The position numbers and the translations under genes were made by a program. Source: MED-G116 sp038107835 (GTDB lineage: Bacteria; Pseudomonadota; Alphaproteobacteria; Puniceispirillales; Puniceispirillaceae). Taken from it: a stretch of DNA of 64,000 nucleotides. Within the stretch, counting starts at the first letter, position 1. Every line of letters begins with the position of its first letter. This document shows positions 35,263 to 45,582 of the stretch, in pieces. Under the pieces are notes generated by a model. It saw nothing but the letters and a program-made list of their open reading frames with translations. It searched no databases and was not told the origin of the DNA. The stretch is taken from NCBI GenBank assembly GCA_038107835.1, contig JAYNHH010000004.1, positions 43,009 through 107,008 of the forward strand, in the 5' to 3' direction.

Positions 35263-36844
35263 GCTGGAGTTTCCAGATCATGCCATCGCCAAGCGCAGCC
35301 ACAGACGCATCAATGATGTTTGTCGACAGCCCGACAGTGCGCCAGACAGGGCCACCCGGCACCCTGAATTCAATCATCACCCTGGTAATCGCACCGGTGC
35401 CGGACTGGCCGTCACGCGCATCAAGAATGCGCACCTTGTAGTCAACCAGCTCAACATCCTCAAGGGTTGGGTAGGCCGCGATCAGCGCCTTACGCATGGC
35501 GGTATCAACCGCATTGACAGGGCCATTGCCAATCGCTGCCTCATGATAGGATTTATCACCGACGGTGATCGTCGTCGTTGCCTCGGACTCGACGACAAGA
35601 TCACCCTTGGCATTGAACCGCCGCTCATCCATCACCCGAAACCGGCCAATGGAGAAATAATCCGGCACCTCACCCAGCGCGCGCCGCGCCATCAATTCGA
35701 AACTGGCTTCGGCCGAATCAAAAGACCAGCCCTCAAATTCACGTTCCTTGACATGCCGGATCAATTTGTCGATCCGCGCGTCATCGGCAGCCACTTCGAT
35801 GCCGAACTCGGCAAAGCGGGCCAGCATGTTTGACTTGCCTGCCTGATCAGAAACCAGATATTGACGCCTGTTGCCAACCTTTTCCGGCGGAACATGCTCA
35901 TAGGTCCGGGGGTCCTTCTGCGCTGCCGAAGCATGCAAGCCTCCCTTATGGGCGAAAGCAGCCTCGCCAACATAGGGAGCGTGGGCATTGGGCGCCCTGT
36001 TGAGTCGTTCATCCAGCATCCGTGACAGCGTCATCAGCCGTGGTAGATTATCTTCACTGATTGACGTTCTGTACCCCGATTTCAGCATCAGATTGGGGAT
36101 CAATGTAATCAGGTCGGCATTGCCGCATCGCTCGCCAATGCCGTTGATGGTGCCTTGAATCTGGCGTGCGCCTGCAGCAACCGCAGCCATCGAATTGGCC
36201 ACAGCGACACCTGCATCATTATGGCAATGAATGCCAAGATTGGCCTCGGGAAGATGAGCGCGGACAGCAGCAACAATTTCGAACACTTCATCTGGCAGCG
36301 CGCCGCCATTGGTGTCACATAGAACAACCCATGCCGCGCCACCATCAAACGCCGCCTTCGCACAGGACAGCGCATAGTCCGCGTTGTTCTTGAACCCGTC
36401 AAAAAAATGCTCACAGTCAAACATCGACTCACGGCCCCGCTGTTTAGCCGCGGCAACAGACTGTCCGATCATCTCCAGATTTTCCGCCAGCGTTGTCTTG
36501 ATCGCTGTCTCAACATGAAAATCCCAGGTCTTGCCAACAAGACAGGTCGCCGGAACCTCGGCATCAATTACCGCATTCAGGCCGGGGTCATTGGCCGTGC
36601 TGCGGCCCCCGCGCCGGGTCATGCCAAAGGCAACCATCTTCGCATTTTTCATGGCAGGAGGTGCGGCAAAGAAAGCGTCATCCGTCGGGTTCGCACCAGG
36701 CCAGCCACCCTCGACATAATCCATGCCGATCTCGTCAAGCGCGGTTGCAATCGCCAGTTTGTCAGCATGTGTGAAATCAACACCGCGCGTCTGGCCGCCA
36801 TCGCGCAGGGTTGTATCAAACAGCCAGATCTTTTCACCACTCAT
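35228..36844 (-). CDS. cimA: (R)-citramalate synthase
   Basis: A 538-residue LeuA/CimA-family enzyme condensing acetyl-CoA and pyruvate to citramalate, the entry to threonine-independent isoleucine synthesis. DTTLRDGGQTRGVDF near the N-terminus supplies the catalytic Arg-Asp, HCHNDAGVAVAN the metal histidines, GIGERCGNADL the middle motif, and a C-terminal LeuA dimer/regulatory domain follows. The N-terminal wording is of the CimA rather than LeuA type. I chose ATG 36844 (GGGGAGAG upstream) over a TTG six bases earlier. Confidence 0.92.
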   Translation of the reverse strand: MSGEKIWLFDTTLRDGGQTRGVDFTHADKLAIATALDEIGMDYVEGGWPGANPTDDAFFAAPPAMKNAKMVAFGMTRRGGRSTANDPGLNAVIDAEVPATCLVGKTWDFHVETAIKTTLAENLEMIGQSVAAAKQRGRESMFDCEHFFDGFKNNADYALSCAKAAFDGGAAWVVLCDTNGGALPDEVFEIVAAVRAHLPEANLGIHCHNDAGVAVANSMAAVAAGARQIQGTINGIGERCGNADLITLIPNLMLKSGYRTSISEDNLPRLMTLSRMLDERLNRAPNAHAPYVGEAAFAHKGGLHASAAQKDPRTYEHVPPEKVGNRRQYLVSDQAGKSNMLARFAEFGIEVAADDARIDKLIRHVKEREFEGWSFDSAEASFELMARRALGEVPDYFSIGRFRVMDERRFNAKGDLVVESEATTTITVGDKSYHEAAIGNGPVNAVDTAMRKALIAAYPTLEDVELVDYKVRILDARDGQSGTGAITRVMIEFRVPGGPVWRTVGLSTNIIDASVAALGDGMIWKLQHDGVPGPGTAG

Positions 36845-36916
36845 TCTCAAGCTCTCCCCAACAGGCCGTCAAACCGCCCGCCACAGGGACTGGTTAGCAA
36901 AATTGATGCCGTCTGG

Positions 36917-38326
36917 CTAGGCGCGCCGCCAGATCGTCCCATCGGGCCCATCCTCGAGGAGAATTCCATCTGCCGCCAATTCATCACGGATGACATCGGC
37001 AGTGGCAAAATCGCGATCAGCGCGGGCCTTGTTGCGGGCGGCAATCCGGGCGTCAATTTTGTCGTTAACCAGCTCCAGATTGGCGTTCATGGAACTACTC
37101 TGTCGCATGTCCGCGGCAATCGTAATCACACCCTTTGCCCAATCATCCCCCGTCTGACCAAGAAGCCCGAGCAGACCCGCATTCGTCTTCAGCGCGGTCG
37201 CTGCATCTCCATCGCCTTTGTTCGCCGCTCCCGCCAGCTCATGCAGACGGGCCATCGCCGCTGGTGTGTTCAGATCATCGCACAGCGCCGCAACAAAGCT
37301 GCGATCAAACGCATCAGCATCAGATGAGGCATCACCAACCGCCCGGTATAGCCGGTCAAGGACATTGCGTGCTTCCACCAATGCGCTGTCAGGCAGCGCC
37401 ACCGGCGCGCGGTAATGCGCCGCCAGAAGGCCCGCACGGACGGTCTCACCGCGATGCGTCCTGATAGCGTCACAGGCCATCACAAGATTGCCAAGCGATT
37501 TTGACATTTTCTCGTCACCCATCGTGACAAAACCGTTATGCAACCAATATTTAGCCATGATGTCAGTATCATGCGTACAGCATGACTGGGCGATCTCATT
37601 CTCGTGATGCGGAAACACCAGATCAATGCCACCGGCATGAATGTCAAAAGTCTCACCCAGATAATGACGCGCCATCGCCGAGCATTCGATATGCCAGCCA
37701 GGACGCCCCCTGACCGTCGCAAAGGGATTGTCCCATCCAGGTTGATCACCATCACTCGGCTTCCACAGAACGAAATCGGCCGGATCGCGTTTATAGGGCG
37801 CGACCTCGACCCTTGCACCAGCGATCATGTCCTCCATCGAGCGTCCGGACAATCTGCCATAGGCTGGCATCGTTGCCACGGAAAACAGCACATGCCCCTC
37901 CGCAACATAGGCATGTCCCTTTTCGATCAGACGCCCAATCATCCGGATCATATCACCGATAAATTCGGTTGCGCGCGGCTCATGATCGGGCGGCAGCGAA
38001 CCAAGCGCCTCGATATCATCGTGGAAATTTGCAATCGTATCGGCGCAGAGCTGGTCAATGCCGATACCGCGCTCACGCGCCCTGTTGATGATCTTGTCAT
38101 CCACATCGGTGATGTTACGCACATAGGTAACGCGGGGGTAGAGATGTCGCAGCAACCGCACCAAAACGTCAAAAACGACAATCGGCCGGGCATTGCCAAT
38201 ATGGATACGGTCATAGACCGTTGGGCCGCAGGCATAGACGCGGATATCTGCTGGATCAAGCGGAACGAACAGCTCTTTAGCGCCACTCAGGGTGTTGTGA
38301 AGGCGAAGCTCAGGCGTGTCGGTCAT
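36917..38326 (-). CDS. cysS: Cysteinyl-tRNA synthetase
   Basis: A 469-residue class I synthetase. The HIGH motif appears as HIGNA following YACGPTVYD (zinc Cys), with HIECSAM and FPHHENE as further zinc ligands, and KMSKS in EKMSKSLGN near residue 275. The ATG overlaps the gltX stop by four bases. It is the last gene of gltX-cysS in a tight minus-strand run from pncB. Confidence 0.97.
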   Translation of the reverse strand: MTDTPELRLHNTLSGAKELFVPLDPADIRVYACGPTVYDRIHIGNARPIVVFDVLVRLLRHLYPRVTYVRNITDVDDKIINRARERGIGIDQLCADTIANFHDDIEALGSLPPDHEPRATEFIGDMIRMIGRLIEKGHAYVAEGHVLFSVATMPAYGRLSGRSMEDMIAGARVEVAPYKRDPADFVLWKPSDGDQPGWDNPFATVRGRPGWHIECSAMARHYLGETFDIHAGGIDLVFPHHENEIAQSCCTHDTDIMAKYWLHNGFVTMGDEKMSKSLGNLVMACDAIRTHRGETVRAGLLAAHYRAPVALPDSALVEARNVLDRLYRAVGDASSDADAFDRSFVAALCDDLNTPAAMARLHELAGAANKGDGDAATALKTNAGLLGLLGQTGDDWAKGVITIAADMRQSSSMNANLELVNDKIDARIAARNKARADRDFATADVIRDELAADGILLEDGPDGTIWRRA

Positions 38327-39663
38327 GCGGTCTCTCCGCGCAGCCGCGCCAGGACCCGCTCACGCCCCATGAACGCCAGCAGCGGAGCAATCTCCGGCCC
38401 CTTCTCACGGCCAGTCAACGCAAGCCGAAGGGGCATGAACAGCCCCCTGCCCTTGGCACCGGACGCAGCGGCGACCGCCTTTGTCCAGTCCTGCCATATT
38501 GAAGCCCCCACATCACCCTCGGGAAGCAGATCAGCCGCGGCATCGGTCACTGCGGCGCTATCGATTATCGGTGTGATTGGTTGAGTGCAGATCCGCCACC
38601 AGTCACCAGCCTCGCCAACATCTAAGAGATTGTCACGAACCGCCATCCAGAACGGCTCACCACCCCCCACAGCCGCCGCTTCCAGCCGCTCAGCCACCGT
38701 GGCAAAGGGCAATTCCTGAACAACTTTTGCATTCACCTGCGCCAGCTCAGCCGGGTCAAATTTTGCCGTCGCACGGCCAAAACGCGTGATGTCAAAACCA
38801 TCAATGACCGTCGCCATGTCAGCTGTCGGCACCACCGGATCAGAGGTGCCGATGCGTGCCAACAGGCTGGCAATGGCCATCGCCTCCGTGTCATTGTTAC
38901 GCAATTCGGCGATCGACAGGCTGCCAAGGCGTTTCGACAGCCCCTCACCATCAGCGCCGGCAAGCAACGCCATGTGGCCCATCGTCGGTGCCTGCGCGCC
39001 CAACGCCTCAAAGAGCTGGATCTGGGCAGCGGAGTTGGTCACATGGTCCTCGCCACGCAGAATGTGGCTGATACCATGGTCAATATCGTCAACAACCGAT
39101 GCCAGCGTGTAGATGACCCGTCCATCTTCTCGCATCAGCACCGGATCAGACAGGCTGGACATATGATAGGCGACATCGCCGCGCACCATGTCATGCCAGC
39201 GCACCTCCACATCCTCCAGCCGGAACCGCCAATGCGGCTGGCGACCCTCGGCCTCAAAAGCGGCAATCTGCTCTGCTGTCAGCTTCAGTGCGGCCCTGTC
39301 ATAAACAGGCGGACGTCCAGCCGAGAGCTGCGCCTTGCGTTTGAGAGCCAGTTCTTCAGCCGTCTCATAACAGGCATAGGCACGGCCGTCAGTGCGCAAT
39401 TGCGCCAGCGCCGCATCGTACCGGTCCAGCCGTTCCGACTGCCTGTCCTCAACATCCCAGGCCATCCCCATCCATTGCAGATCAGCCCGGATGCCCTCTT
39501 CAAAGGCGGCGGTTGACCGTTCGGTATCGGTATCGTCAATGCGCAGCATGAACTGGCCACCTGCCTTGCGGGCAAACAGGAAATTGACCAGCGCCGTGCG
39601 CAGATTACCAACATGCAGATTGCCTGTTGGGCTGGGGGCGAAGCGAACCTTGATCTGGCTCAT
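38323..39663 (-). CDS. gltX: Glutamyl-tRNA synthetase (short alphaproteobacterial type)
   Basis: A 446-residue class I synthetase with PSPTGNLHVGN (HIGH equivalent) and LSKRLGS (KMSKS equivalent). The LSKRLGSLSI wording and shorter C-terminus recall the second GltX found in alphaproteobacteria that lack GlnRS and make Gln-tRNA by transamidation; which tRNA this copy serves cannot be read here. The ATG overlaps the nadE stop by four bases. Confidence 0.93.
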   Translation of the reverse strand: MSQIKVRFAPSPTGNLHVGNLRTALVNFLFARKAGGQFMLRIDDTDTERSTAAFEEGIRADLQWMGMAWDVEDRQSERLDRYDAALAQLRTDGRAYACYETAEELALKRKAQLSAGRPPVYDRAALKLTAEQIAAFEAEGRQPHWRFRLEDVEVRWHDMVRGDVAYHMSSLSDPVLMREDGRVIYTLASVVDDIDHGISHILRGEDHVTNSAAQIQLFEALGAQAPTMGHMALLAGADGEGLSKRLGSLSIAELRNNDTEAMAIASLLARIGTSDPVVPTADMATVIDGFDITRFGRATAKFDPAELAQVNAKVVQELPFATVAERLEAAAVGGGEPFWMAVRDNLLDVGEAGDWWRICTQPITPIIDSAAVTDAAADLLPEGDVGASIWQDWTKAVAAASGAKGRGLFMPLRLALTGREKGPEIAPLLAFMGRERVLARLRGETA

Positions 39664-41342
39664 GAGGACTCCTTGCTGCCTGATGAATGCAGCGGGTTAA
39701 ACCCTGAGGTTAGAGGCAGGCGGCGATCCCGACCAAAGGCAAGTGGTGTCATTTTCGGCCCGGGCGCTGCCTGGAAGCGCTTGTATTCAGCGCGGAACAA
39801 CAGCTGGCTGGCACGCGCCACCTCTTCCCGGTCATAGCCGCGCGCGATTATCGTCTCAATATCCGACATTTCCTCGCAGATTGCCATCATGATGGCATCA
39901 AGACGCTCATAGGGCGGGAGTGAGTCCGTGTCCTTTTGATCCGGACGCAGCTCTGCCGAGGGAGGCTTGTCGATGATCCGTCGCGGTATCACCTCGCCAG
40001 CGGGACCAGCGGCGCCACGCGGCAGATTCTGGTTGCGCCAGCGGCAGAGGTCGAAAACCTGAACTTTCCAGACATCCTTAAGCGGCGCAAACCCACCACA
40101 CATATCGCCATAGAGGGTCGAATAACCCGCGGCATATTCGGATTTGTTACCCGTCGCAAGAACCATCGGGCCATGTTTGTTGGAAAGAGCCATCAGAACA
40201 AGACCGCGCAGACGAGACTGGATGTTTTCCTCGGCAATGCCTGCCTCGGTGCCGGCAAACTGGCTGGCTAACATGGTATCCAATGCCTCCATGGCAGGGC
40301 CAATATTGATCGTGTCAAGCGGAATGCCATAGCGCGCCGCCAGATCAGCAGCGTCATCGAGGCTTTCCTGACTGGTATAGGGTGACGGCATCATCACCGC
40401 GTGGACCTTTTCAGGACCGACGGCATCTGCCGCAATGGCCGCCACCAATGCCGAGTCAATGCCCCCCGACAGGCCGAGGGCAACGCCGGGAAATCCGTTC
40501 TTCTCAACATAGTCGCGAAGGCCAAGCATCAAGCCACGATACAGCGCCTCCGCACCCTCATCAGGTGGCGTGACCTGACCCGTCACGTGCAGACAACCCA
40601 ACTGGTCTGTCACCTCGACAAGAGTGACTGACTCGGAAAAGCTCGGTAGGTGGCAGGCCAGCTTGCCGCCCCTGTTGATGGCAAACGAGCCACCATCATA
40701 GACAAGCTCATCCTGACCCCCGATCATATTCACATAGACAACCGGCAGTTCGGCCTCGACGGCACGCGCGACGGCGTGCAGCATCCGCTGGTCTGTTTTG
40801 CCTGTTTCAAAAGGGGACGCGTTCAGCGCGATGATCATCTGCGCCCCCGACTCTGCCAGACATTCGATCACATCAGGCGTCCATATATCCTCGCAGACTG
40901 GAAGGCCAAGCCGCAGACCACGAACCATGATCGGGCCAGGCATCGCGCCAGCGACAAAATTCCGCTTGTCATCAAAAACGCCGTAGTTCGGCAAATTGAC
41001 CTTGTCACGCCGACCAAGAAGCGTGCCACCATCAAGCACAAAAACACTATTATAGATAACCCCGCCTTCTGCATGGGGCGCGCCGACGATAATCGCTGGA
41101 CCACCGTCTTCGGTCAGTGCTGTCAACTCGTCGATGGCGGCTGCCACCTCATCCATGAAATCACTTCGCAGAACCAGATCGTCACACGGATAGCCAGCCA
41201 GATACATCTCCGGCGTCACGATCATCACGGCACCATTCTCTGCCGCCTTAGCGCGGGCGGCGACCAGCCTGTCCCGATTGCCCCGGACATTGCCAAGATG
41301 TGGGTTCAACTGCGCAAGCGCGATGGAAAGAGGTGGGTGCAT
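39660..41342 (-). CDS. nadE: Glutamine-dependent NAD synthetase
   Basis: A 560-residue two-domain enzyme. The N-terminal nitrilase-fold glutaminase (residues ~1-260) has the catalytic Cys in LPVCEDIW; the C-terminal ATP-pyrophosphatase domain has LGLSGGIDSALV (residue ~292) and the LATGNKSEYAAGY segment. It amidates deamido-NAD in the cytoplasm. Twelve bases upstream is the nicotinate phosphoribosyltransferase gene, so the two form an NAD salvage pair. Confidence 0.95.
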   Translation of the reverse strand: MHPPLSIALAQLNPHLGNVRGNRDRLVAARAKAAENGAVMIVTPEMYLAGYPCDDLVLRSDFMDEVAAAIDELTALTEDGGPAIIVGAPHAEGGVIYNSVFVLDGGTLLGRRDKVNLPNYGVFDDKRNFVAGAMPGPIMVRGLRLGLPVCEDIWTPDVIECLAESGAQMIIALNASPFETGKTDQRMLHAVARAVEAELPVVYVNMIGGQDELVYDGGSFAINRGGKLACHLPSFSESVTLVEVTDQLGCLHVTGQVTPPDEGAEALYRGLMLGLRDYVEKNGFPGVALGLSGGIDSALVAAIAADAVGPEKVHAVMMPSPYTSQESLDDAADLAARYGIPLDTINIGPAMEALDTMLASQFAGTEAGIAEENIQSRLRGLVLMALSNKHGPMVLATGNKSEYAAGYSTLYGDMCGGFAPLKDVWKVQVFDLCRWRNQNLPRGAAGPAGEVIPRRIIDKPPSAELRPDQKDTDSLPPYERLDAIMMAICEEMSDIETIIARGYDREEVARASQLLFRAEYKRFQAAPGPKMTPLAFGRDRRLPLTSGFNPLHSSGSKESS

Positions 41343-41353
41343 ATGTCTACGAT

Positions 41354-42490
41354 CTATTTTCGGATCAGAAATTCTCGACCAGCCTTTACCATGGACCGGC
41401 CGTCATAGGAAATAACATCGGCTGTCGCATAGGTTTCCGACCAAATCTGTGGCAGGAATGATCCGGTCCCAATCACATCAACCGGCGCGTTGGCAAAGGC
41501 GAAAACCCGACATTTATCCGGGCCAAACCCACTTGAGGCGACAATGCGCACCTTGTCAAAGCCGTTCTCATCCAGCTTTTCACGCATGTGCCAGACTGCG
41601 GCGGCGCTGACCCCTGTTCCCATCAGCGACTTCAGTTCAGAGTCATTTCGATACCCACGAATGGCCTGCGGCACGCTGCGTTCCAGAACCGCGTAGGAGG
41701 ACTGCGTATCCAACCCCTCGACAAAGCGGCCGCCATGTGTGTCCAGACGAACCGCAAGGCGACCGTCGGCCGCCAGTTCCGGAAAGCACCGAGCCACCGC
41801 CAGCGCATCGGTGATTTCCTGGCCGAAATAATCAACCAGAACGGTCAATGGCGCATCGGGAACTGTTTGATGAAACATTTCTGCCGCCCGCACTGTCGAA
41901 CCGGCATAGCCAATCAACGCATGCGGCATGGTACCGGCGCCGCGTTCCCTGCCAAAGAAATGTGCCGTCGCGTCAGCCGCACAGCCGATAAAACCAATTG
42001 CGCCGGTCTTTGACCGGGCTTTCTCGGAGCCGACAGATGCCCCATAGGCCATCAATTCCGCCATTTCAGAGCCGGCACAATGCCGCGCATCCATCGCCAG
42101 AAACGACACCTCTGGCAACTCAACGCACATGTTATAGGCGTTGTAGGCAGCAACGCAGGCCGCGCCCAGCCGCTGCAAAAGGATCGTTTCCAGGTCAACA
42201 AGAGCGGAAAATGGCCCGGTGATATAGCACATCGGTTCACCGGCGCCGACCCAGGCACCCTCTGGATAGGCCATATCGATCCTGATCCTGGCACCACGTG
42301 AGTCGGCCATCGCCTGCAGCCAGTCAAAAGCAAGCCGGCCAGCAAATGTCACCGGCCGCCGCATGAAAACAGCATAGACAACCTCCACATCACCATGCTC
42401 TTGAACGATGGTGCGGGTATGACGGAAATAGGTGTCGGTCAGGCTCGGTTGAACTTCCGGCGAAGGACCTTTGCTGACGAAATCTGCCAT
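41354..42490 (-). CDS. Nicotinate phosphoribosyltransferase
   Basis: A 378-residue type II phosphoribosyltransferase of the NAPRTase family, which converts nicotinate to nicotinate mononucleotide. SLTDTYF at the N-terminus, DARHCAGSEMAEL mid-protein (usual active-site region) and RLDTHGGRFVEG for substrate phosphate contacts are present; the family is often 380-440 residues, so this is at the short end. It heads the pncB-nadE-gltX-cysS run. Confidence 0.88.
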   Translation of the reverse strand: MADFVSKGPSPEVQPSLTDTYFRHTRTIVQEHGDVEVVYAVFMRRPVTFAGRLAFDWLQAMADSRGARIRIDMAYPEGAWVGAGEPMCYITGPFSALVDLETILLQRLGAACVAAYNAYNMCVELPEVSFLAMDARHCAGSEMAELMAYGASVGSEKARSKTGAIGFIGCAADATAHFFGRERGAGTMPHALIGYAGSTVRAAEMFHQTVPDAPLTVLVDYFGQEITDALAVARCFPELAADGRLAVRLDTHGGRFVEGLDTQSSYAVLERSVPQAIRGYRNDSELKSLMGTGVSAAAVWHMREKLDENGFDKVRIVASSGFGPDKCRVFAFANAPVDVIGTGSFLPQIWSETYATADVISYDGRSMVKAGREFLIRK

Positions 42491-42561
42491 GATTGCGTTC
42501 CTCTAGAGGGCGGTGCCAGGCAACAGGCTGTCATCACCCATGCGCCATTGGCTTTGGCCGG

Positions 42562-43941
42562 TCAGACCGCCTCGGATAGTGAAAGCCCGGTATCACGCCG
42601 TTTCTTCAGCAAATCGGCAATCAGGAATGCAAGTTCCAGTGCCTGCCCACCATTCAATCGTGGATCACAATGTGTATGATAGCGATCGCCAAGACGCGCT
42701 TCGGTTACATCGACAACACCACCAACGCATTCGGTCACGTTCTGGCCGGTCATCTCGAAATGCACACCACCGGGATGGGTGCCGATTTCGTCGTGAACCT
42801 CAAAGAAACCACGCACTTCGGCCATGATGTCATCGACACGACGCGTTTTGAAACCAGTGCTTGCCTTGATCGTATTGCCATGCATCGGATCACAGCACCA
42901 GACGACCTTCGCCCCTGATTTCTGCACCGCCTTGACCAATGGTGGCAGACCACCCCGCACCTTATCAGCGCCCATGCGTGCAATCAGCGTCAGGCGGCCA
43001 GGAATATTGTCCGGATTCAGCACATCAATCAGACGCATCAACTCGTCAGGGTCCAGCGAGGGGCCGCATTTCAACCCGATCGGATTGGCAATGCCTTTCA
43101 TATATTCGACATGCGCTCCATCTGGCTGGCGCGTCCTGTCCCCGATCCAGATCATGTGCGCCGAAGTGGCGTACCAGCCCTGCTCATCAGTTATTGTGTC
43201 ACGCCGCGTCAGCGCCTCCTCATAATTGAGCAGCAGCGCTTCATGGCTGGTATAGAAATCGGTTTCCGCCAGCGGGCGCGCCGTTTCCGAAGTCACGCCA
43301 CAGGCACGCATGAATTCGAGGCTTTCCTGAATGCGGCCTGCCAACTCCTCAAAGCGGGCCGCCTCCGGCGTATCGCGCAGAAAACCCACAACCCAGCTAT
43401 GCACCTTGGTCAGATCGGCAAGACCGCCCTGGGCAAACGCCCGCAGCAGGTTGAGCGTTGCCGAGGACTGCTCATAAACACGGAGCAAGCGCTTGGGATC
43501 GGGAGTGCGCTCATCATCGGTGAACCCCATGGCATTGACCATGTCTCCGCGATAGCTTGGCAACTCAATCCCATCAATCACCTCGGTTGGCGCAGAGCGC
43601 GGCTTGGCGAACTGTCCGGCAAGCCGGCCAATCTTGACCACTGGCATCGCTGCGCCAAAGGTGAGAACAACCGCCATCTGCAACAGCACACGGAAACTGT
43701 CACGAATGTTGTTGGCGGAAAATTCGGCAAAACTCTCAGCGCAGTCACCACCCTGCAGCAAGAAGGCCTTGCCTTCCGCCACCGCGCCCAACTGGTCGCG
43801 CAGGCGCTGTGCCTCGCCAGCAAACACCAATGGTGGCATCGCTGCCAGCTTTGCCTCAACAGCTGCGACCTTGTCCTCATTCGGGTAGTCCGGCACCTGT
43901 AGAATAGGCCGGTCACGCCAGCTATTTGGCTGCCAAGTCAT
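42562..43941 (-). CDS. 3-deoxy-D-arabino-heptulosonate 7-phosphate synthase, class II
   Basis: A 459-residue class II (plant/Mycobacterium-type) DAHP synthase, first enzyme of the shikimate pathway. The N-terminal WRDRPILQVPDYP, GGDCAESF at residue ~84 and the CDPMHGNT and HTHCDPRLN segments carrying metal ligands are clear. It is transcribed alone, 140 bases from gor and 70 bases from the phosphoribosyltransferase gene. The class II rather than class I type is common in alphaproteobacteria. Confidence 0.95.
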   Translation of the reverse strand: MTWQPNSWRDRPILQVPDYPNEDKVAAVEAKLAAMPPLVFAGEAQRLRDQLGAVAEGKAFLLQGGDCAESFAEFSANNIRDSFRVLLQMAVVLTFGAAMPVVKIGRLAGQFAKPRSAPTEVIDGIELPSYRGDMVNAMGFTDDERTPDPKRLLRVYEQSSATLNLLRAFAQGGLADLTKVHSWVVGFLRDTPEAARFEELAGRIQESLEFMRACGVTSETARPLAETDFYTSHEALLLNYEEALTRRDTITDEQGWYATSAHMIWIGDRTRQPDGAHVEYMKGIANPIGLKCGPSLDPDELMRLIDVLNPDNIPGRLTLIARMGADKVRGGLPPLVKAVQKSGAKVVWCCDPMHGNTIKASTGFKTRRVDDIMAEVRGFFEVHDEIGTHPGGVHFEMTGQNVTECVGGVVDVTEARLGDRYHTHCDPRLNGGQALELAFLIADLLKKRRDTGLSLSEAV

Positions 43942-44083
43942 GCAAATTCACCTTTGATCCATGGATAGTGACGAACACTTCAGGACAGGACACCATCGCG
44001 GCCCCCTGTCTTGTGCCCCTATAATGGTCAAATTCCCTGCTTTTTCAACAAAATTCACACAACGACAAAACACCGCAGGAGCG

Positions 44084-45436
44084 TTACAAGCGCGGCGAGC
44101 GCATGGTCACAAATTCCTCTGCCGCAGTGGGATGGATGCCAATGGTTGCATCAAAATCTGCCTTGGTCGCCCCCATTTTGACGGCAATCGCAATTCCCTG
44201 CATGATCTCACCACTGTCCGGCCCCATCATGTGAACCCCAACAACCCTGTCAGAAGCGGTCTCGACAACCAGCTTCATATAGCTCTTTTCAGCGCGGCCC
44301 GAGATGGTGTTTTTCATCGCCCGGAAGCGGCTCTCAAACACCGTTATTCCGGCATATCTCTCATCTGCCTCGGCCTCGTTCAGGCCAACAGAGGCAATTG
44401 GAGGCTGGCTGAAAACGGCAGAGGCAACATTGTCGTGGCTGGCAATCCAGTTCATGCCGCCATAGGTTCTGTCCGCAAAAGCATGCCCCTCGGCAATCGC
44501 AACCGGTGTCAGATTGATCCGGTCCGTGACATCACCAACCGCATAAATTGACGGCACCGACGTACGCGAATTCTCATCGACGATCACTTCGCCGCGCCCT
44601 CCCATGGTGACACCGGTCTCGGCCAGCCCCAATCCGGCTGTATTTGGGCTCCGTCCGGTCGCTGCCATCACCTGACTGGCGGTGATAACCGTCCCATCGC
44701 TGAGACTGATCTGTTTTTCATCACCATTACCTGCAATCGCCGAGATTGTCGTTTCGGGATGCAGGATAACGCCACGCCCCTCAAGGGCTGTGGCAATCTC
44801 ACTGCGGATATCTGCATCAAAGCCACGCAGCGGCAGATCACTGCGATAGACAAGATGCGTTTTCGCGCCAAACCCGTTGAAAATTCCAGCAAACTCAAGC
44901 GCGATGTAACCGCTGCCATAGATCACAATCTCTTCAGGAAATGTTTCAAGGTCGAGCGCTTCATTCGAGGTGATGGCATGCTCTGCCATTCCCGGAACAT
45001 CAAGCAATTGCGGCGTCCCTCCGACCGCGATCAAAATTCTTTCGCCAGTCAGTTCCTGGCCATTGACGGTGATGTGATTGGGGCCGGTTACCGTTGCGAA
45101 CCCCCCGATCAGCTCGGCCCCGGCATTTTTCAGAAGTGATCGGTAAATGCCCTCCAGCCTGTCAAGCTCGGAATTTTTCGCGGCAATCAGATTTGACCAG
45201 TTATGGCCCTCAACCCCGACATCCCAGCCAAAGCCACGAGCATCCTCGGCATCGGCAGAAAAAGCAGCGCCATACATCAACAGCTTTTTGGGAACACAGC
45301 CCCGAATGACACAGGTGCCTCCCGGCCGGTCACCCTCGATCACCGCCACCTTTGCGCCATGGCCTGCCGAAATGCGAGCGGCCCGGACGCCGCCAGAACC
45401 AGCGCCAATCACAATCAGATCATAGTCATATGTCAT
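44084..45436 (-). CDS. gor: Glutathione reductase
   Basis: A 450-residue FAD disulfide reductase. GAGSGG (FAD), the redox pair GGTCVIRGCVPKK at residues ~40-52, GSGYIALE for NADPH binding, and the C-terminal HPTAAEE with the catalytic His-Glu are all visible. The start is ATG 45436 with an AGGA-containing site; an earlier in-frame codon would add a non-homologous leader. Confidence 0.93.
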   Translation of the reverse strand: MTYDYDLIVIGAGSGGVRAARISAGHGAKVAVIEGDRPGGTCVIRGCVPKKLLMYGAAFSADAEDARGFGWDVGVEGHNWSNLIAAKNSELDRLEGIYRSLLKNAGAELIGGFATVTGPNHITVNGQELTGERILIAVGGTPQLLDVPGMAEHAITSNEALDLETFPEEIVIYGSGYIALEFAGIFNGFGAKTHLVYRSDLPLRGFDADIRSEIATALEGRGVILHPETTISAIAGNGDEKQISLSDGTVITASQVMAATGRSPNTAGLGLAETGVTMGGRGEVIVDENSRTSVPSIYAVGDVTDRINLTPVAIAEGHAFADRTYGGMNWIASHDNVASAVFSQPPIASVGLNEAEADERYAGITVFESRFRAMKNTISGRAEKSYMKLVVETASDRVVGVHMMGPDSGEIMQGIAIAVKMGATKADFDATIGIHPTAAEEFVTMRSPRL

Positions 45437-45582
45437 GCGTCCTGCCCATGAAAACAGAAGGTTGAGCGGCCATCCCACAGATGTGGGACGACGCGATGTA
45501 GTGCAGCGGCCAACGTCCCCGCCGGCCTTTCACACCCATCACCTATACCTAGTCAGCATGGCGGGAATTACAATAAAAACCG

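Noticed and set aside
36407..37327. A 306-codon plus-strand frame over cimA and cysS
   Set aside because: Overlaps two conserved genes on the opposite strand and the translation is not protein-like.
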